Shown: positions 60,971 to 64,000 of the stretch, piece after piece | How positions within the stretch are numbered: the first letter of the stretch is position 1 | Layout of the letters: each line of letters starts with the position of its first letter | Source: Neurospora tetraspora | Lineage: Eukaryota; Ascomycota; Sordariomycetes; Sordariales; Sordariaceae | Length of the DNA stretch: 64,000 nucleotides | Reading direction: 5' to 3' | Assembly (NCBI RefSeq): GCF_033439725.1 | Contig: NW_026944390.1 | Coordinates: forward strand, 2,542,001-2,606,000 | The notes under the pieces: generated by a model | Databases searched by the model: none | Told to the model about the DNA's origin: nothing | Seen by the model: only the letters and a program-made list of their open reading frames with translations | Position numbers and translations under genes: made by a program

Positions 60971-61720
60971 TGGTGATGGAGAAGTTGCCGAAGAAACACT
61001 GGGATCGCATCAATGTTTTCAGCAAGAAAGACTCAGATACCCTCCCAGAGCTTAAAGAAAAGATCAACCACAAGATTGAGCTTGAGGAAGGAAAGAGTCC
61101 CCAGGATCTCGGATACAACTCGTTGTACAAGATGACTCTGGAGGAGCTGGAGGAATGTCGTCAATACATTACTGAAAACCTTCAAAAGGGTTTCATTGAA
61201 GCAAGCTCAGCACCATGGGCAGCCCCTGTTCTGTTTGTTCCCAAAGCCAATGGAGGTCTGCGTTTCTGCGTGGATTACCGTAAACTCAACGCGTTGTCGA
61301 AGAAGGACCGATACCCCCTTCCACTCATCGATGAGACACTGGCCCGCATTAGCCAAGCCAAGATCTTTACGAAGGTAGATATTCGACAAGCATTCCACCG
61401 CATCCGAATACATCCAGATCACGAAGATTTGACAACGTTCCGCACGAGGTACGGAGCTTACAAATACAAGGTGTTACCATTCGGCCTAACGGGAGGACCG
61501 TCGTCTTTCCAAAGGTTCATCAATGAAGTCTTGATGGGCTACCTCGACAACTTCTGCAGCGCCTACATCGACGATATCTTGATCTATTCCGATAACCAGG
61601 AGGACCATAATAAACACGTCGACATGGTGCTACGACGCCTCGAAGAAGCTGGGCTGCAAGCCGATATCAAGAAGTGCGAGTTCAGCGTAACCAAGACCAA
61701 GTTCTTGGGCTTCATCATTG
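60970..61720 (+). mobile_element. Ty3/Gypsy reverse transcriptase fragment, uninterrupted
   Basis: Open for about 250 codons. It starts inside pol with HWDRINVFSKKDSDTLPEL and continues through APVLFVPKANGGLRFCVDYR, FTKVDIRQAFHRIRIHPD, FRTRYGAYKYKVLPFGLTG, the catalytic box YIDDILIYS (codons from 61564) and KCEFSVTKTKFLGFII. The RNase H and integrase parts, gag and protease are missing: similarity stops at about 61720, where the chitinase remnant begins, and its left edge is the palindromic unit. No stop codons and balanced composition, in contrast to the Gypsy copies at 10-24 kb, so it is a younger or RIP-spared insertion. Not a complete element; it cannot transpose alone. Confidence 0.9.
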
Positions 61721-61721
61721 T

Positions 61722-64000
61722 TTCCCCCCCTGTCCGCCGAAACATTTTTTGGATGACAGCGTACATGCTAACAACAGTCGTGATGCGGTCACGTACAGCG
61801 AACTGATTATCTTCCTGTTCCCCTCGAGTAGGTTGATCCCGCTGGTTTTATCAGTCTGATCCAATTTCTCCGAGATACCTTGGAAAGCTAACTGGTCGTT
61901 TTGCACACAGATATCTTTTTGACACATATAACCCAGATACAATGGACGACTACAACGTTAACTACGACATCAAGATTGACAGCGTGAAATCGACAAAGGA
62001 CGTCAACCAGGATGCCAACAATAACGGTTTTGGTTGGCACATTATCTCGGGTAAGCTCCAATACAACGAACATACCTAAGATCCCTCTCCTATCAATATA
62101 CCTGAAAACCAGGCACTGCATGCCTACCAAGCAGAATACAGACAAATGCAAACTGACAGATGCTACCTATTTAAAACAGGACCACCGGACTCGGTAACAA
62201 CCATTAGCGCGCGGGACGGCTCACATTGGGCACTTTACGATTGCGATGACAGACCCCATGAAGACCGGCGAACTGTCAAAGCCGTATGCACCGACGAATC
62301 CGACTCCAGCAATTGCGGTGACATCTTTCTTGGCCAAGTAGCAGGCACAATTGTCAAAGATGCCTGGTGGTTGCGGGCCGGGCAAATATGCCGTGGCGGT
62401 CTCCATGACTCCGTCAACCGATCATGAAATACCTGGGGTACTGGGCAAACACCTGGAAAAGAGAGGCATATCCACACCCTGCGTCTATGATTTTACCTAT
62501 GACTACGATTACAGCCCGATCGTTAAGCGCGGCGATGAGAGGGTCAAAATTCGCATCGATTACTCGACCGATCCGGGTTATTGGGCGGAAATTGTTGCAG
62601 CTCAGCCCGGCATTTACAAACGGCGCATCAAGTCGCGCTCCGATTTTGAGGTGGTCAAGCGGGAGATGCAAGAGGAGGTGGACCGAAACCACGAGGGTTC
62701 ATGGCCCGACTTTTTGGATCACAAGTTCTCGCTCGACAGGCGCTCGACACCCGAGCATGAGCTGCATGAACTACATGCACGCTGGTTCTCATACGATCTT
62801 GCCCGGTGGATGGATCGGTTCTCCAAGGTTGACGAAACATTCGAGGTTGCTTCTTACTCGGTGAATGACCGAGTGAGGTGGAACCTCTTTAGCTGGACTC
62901 AGATATGCGAGCTGATGGGTATCCCTACCGAGATGTACATGAAAGTTTGGGCTGACCTCGATATCAATGTCGAAACGACTGCTGAGCTGAACTTGATTGT
63001 AAGCGGCAGCAGCATTTTCCTTCCCTTTTTATTAGGTACTTGCTTTGGTGTGGACCTCTGCTAACCTTGACTACTTACGTACGCATCAACAGGGCGATTT
63101 CGGCGACATGAGTTCCTGGAGAGAGTCACACATGCTATTTCGATCCAAAGGCGAGATCAAGACTACGCTAAACCTTTGGGCCTTTGCAAGAATGGCCTTC
63201 AACAGCGACGAGGTGGAACTCTTTGGTCTCGACAAGTTTGGAGCGACTTTTAGCATTCCTGGCCTCGTGACAGTTGGGCCCAATCTGCGGGTCAAAGCTG
63301 TAAGTTTCCGACAACCTGTTCCGTCCCTTTCAGCCCGACTTCTTTTCGGCCAACAAGCATGACGCAGCTCTGATGAATCTGAGACTAACCTTGTCCTTCT
63401 TTCTTCTTTACGCAAAATACAGCAATTAGACGGCGAAGCAACCCTGCACACGTACGTACCTACCTACCCACCCTTTGTCTTCTTGTCCACATTATGATAT
63501 CAACCTGAACCCGAGCCACGACTAACCCATCTCACTTCTCTCTCTCTCTCTCTCAACAACAGTGAAGCAGCAGTCTCCCTCAAGATAGCTGAGTGGGAAT
63601 ACACCCAGCAATACCCCAACACCATGGGTGTGACCCAAAACCCGCCCAAGAAACACTCGGGCGCTACCTCCTTCTTCGACAAGGCCGCGCCTAACGATAG
63701 CGGCTTCCCGCAGCCGACCTTCCATGCCGATGTCGACGCCCACGGCTATCTAACCGTGACCATGAAGCCGGTCGTCTCGTTTGGACTCACATGGGCGATT
63801 GACGTTCCCGACGTTTCGGTATGCTCATTCACTACCTTATCTATTTCCCTCCCTTTTTGTCCCGGCCTTCATTCACCCTTTCCCATACCTACCAACAACA
63901 ATAACAAAAACCCAACCTCTTCTAACCTTTTCGTTCCCCCGTGCCCCAAAAAAACAGGCCGAACTAGGCATAGAAGCCTACGCCACTATCCACGCCGACG
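61722..64000 (+). pseudogene. 5'-truncated, frameshifted C-terminal part of a killer-toxin-like GH18 chitinase
   Basis: Exons can be traced: about 61740-61831, 61911-62052, then one to 62998, 63093-63299, 63423-63451, 63563-63819, and 63958 to the window edge. The encoded segments match the long C-terminal domain of subgroup C (killer-toxin alpha-subunit-like) fungal chitinases: GSHWALYDC, AVCTDESDSSNCGDIFLG, MPGGCGPGKYAVAVSMTP, YDFTYDYDYSP, IDYSTDPGYWAEIV and LHELHARWFSYDLARW. LysM, chitin-binding and the GH18 catalytic domain are absent, cut away at the reverse-transcriptase junction. The reading frame changes at about 62175 and back at about 62357, each beside a run of A, so the protein is broken even where present. 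The downstream exons keep good splice sites. It continues beyond the window. Confidence 0.75.
63537..63554 (+). repeat. CT dinucleotide tract in an intron
   Basis: (CT)9-like tract just upstream of the acceptor of the 63452-63562 intron; it may serve as its pyrimidine tract. Confidence 0.85.

Overview
The window reads as a chromosome segment from a filamentous ascomycete (Pezizomycotina, most likely Sordariomycetes). Four observations support this: genes carry short GT-AG introns of about 50-100 bases; glycogen phosphorylase, a Hog1-type MAP kinase and an Avl9 protein have typical fungal form; exons are GC-rich; and a block of about 18 kb is extremely AT-rich with transposon genes full of TAA/TAG codons, the signature of repeat-induced point mutation (RIP). 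The species cannot be named from the sequence alone.

Layout. 1-3.5 kb: mostly non-coding, with a frameshifted remnant of a small cysteine-rich protein. 3.6-6.4 kb: four-exon glycogen phosphorylase. 6.4-8.7 kb: non-coding, with a (TTTGG)7 tract and an imperfect direct duplication. 8.7-26.8 kb: AT-rich RIP island holding two copies of one Ty3/Gypsy element in inverted orientation. The left copy is split by an unmutated 627-bp solo LTR with a perfect 5-bp target-site duplication. A second, minus-strand LTR-element candidate lies between the copies. Similar sequences that could be terminal inverted repeats bracket the whole island. 26.8-33.3 kb: no recognisable gene. 33.3-41.8 kb: a core block, all on the plus strand: HOG1 (eight exons), AVL9, and a berberine-bridge-type flavin oxidase.

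42-64 kb has the character of an accessory compartment. It holds a JmjC-domain protein, a telomere-repeat palindrome, a transthyretin-like protein, a decayed coiled-coil gene, a 5'-truncated sedolisin protease, a small conserved-looking protein, and a sequence duplicated 10 kb apart. Next come a SesA-type domain remnant, a large STAND/NLR receptor (membrane anchor, alpha/beta hydrolase-like domain, NACHT, 15 near-identical HEAT-like repeats), a palindromic LTR-like unit, an unmutated Gypsy reverse-transcriptase fragment, and a 5'-truncated, frameshifted killer-toxin-type chitinase tail that runs off the end.

The core genes fit carbohydrate storage, osmostress signalling, late secretion and flavin-dependent oxidation; nothing in the sequence ties them into one pathway. 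The most interesting item is the NLR. Its 33-residue repeats are almost identical except at a few fixed positions, the pattern expected of a fast-evolving non-self recognition receptor.
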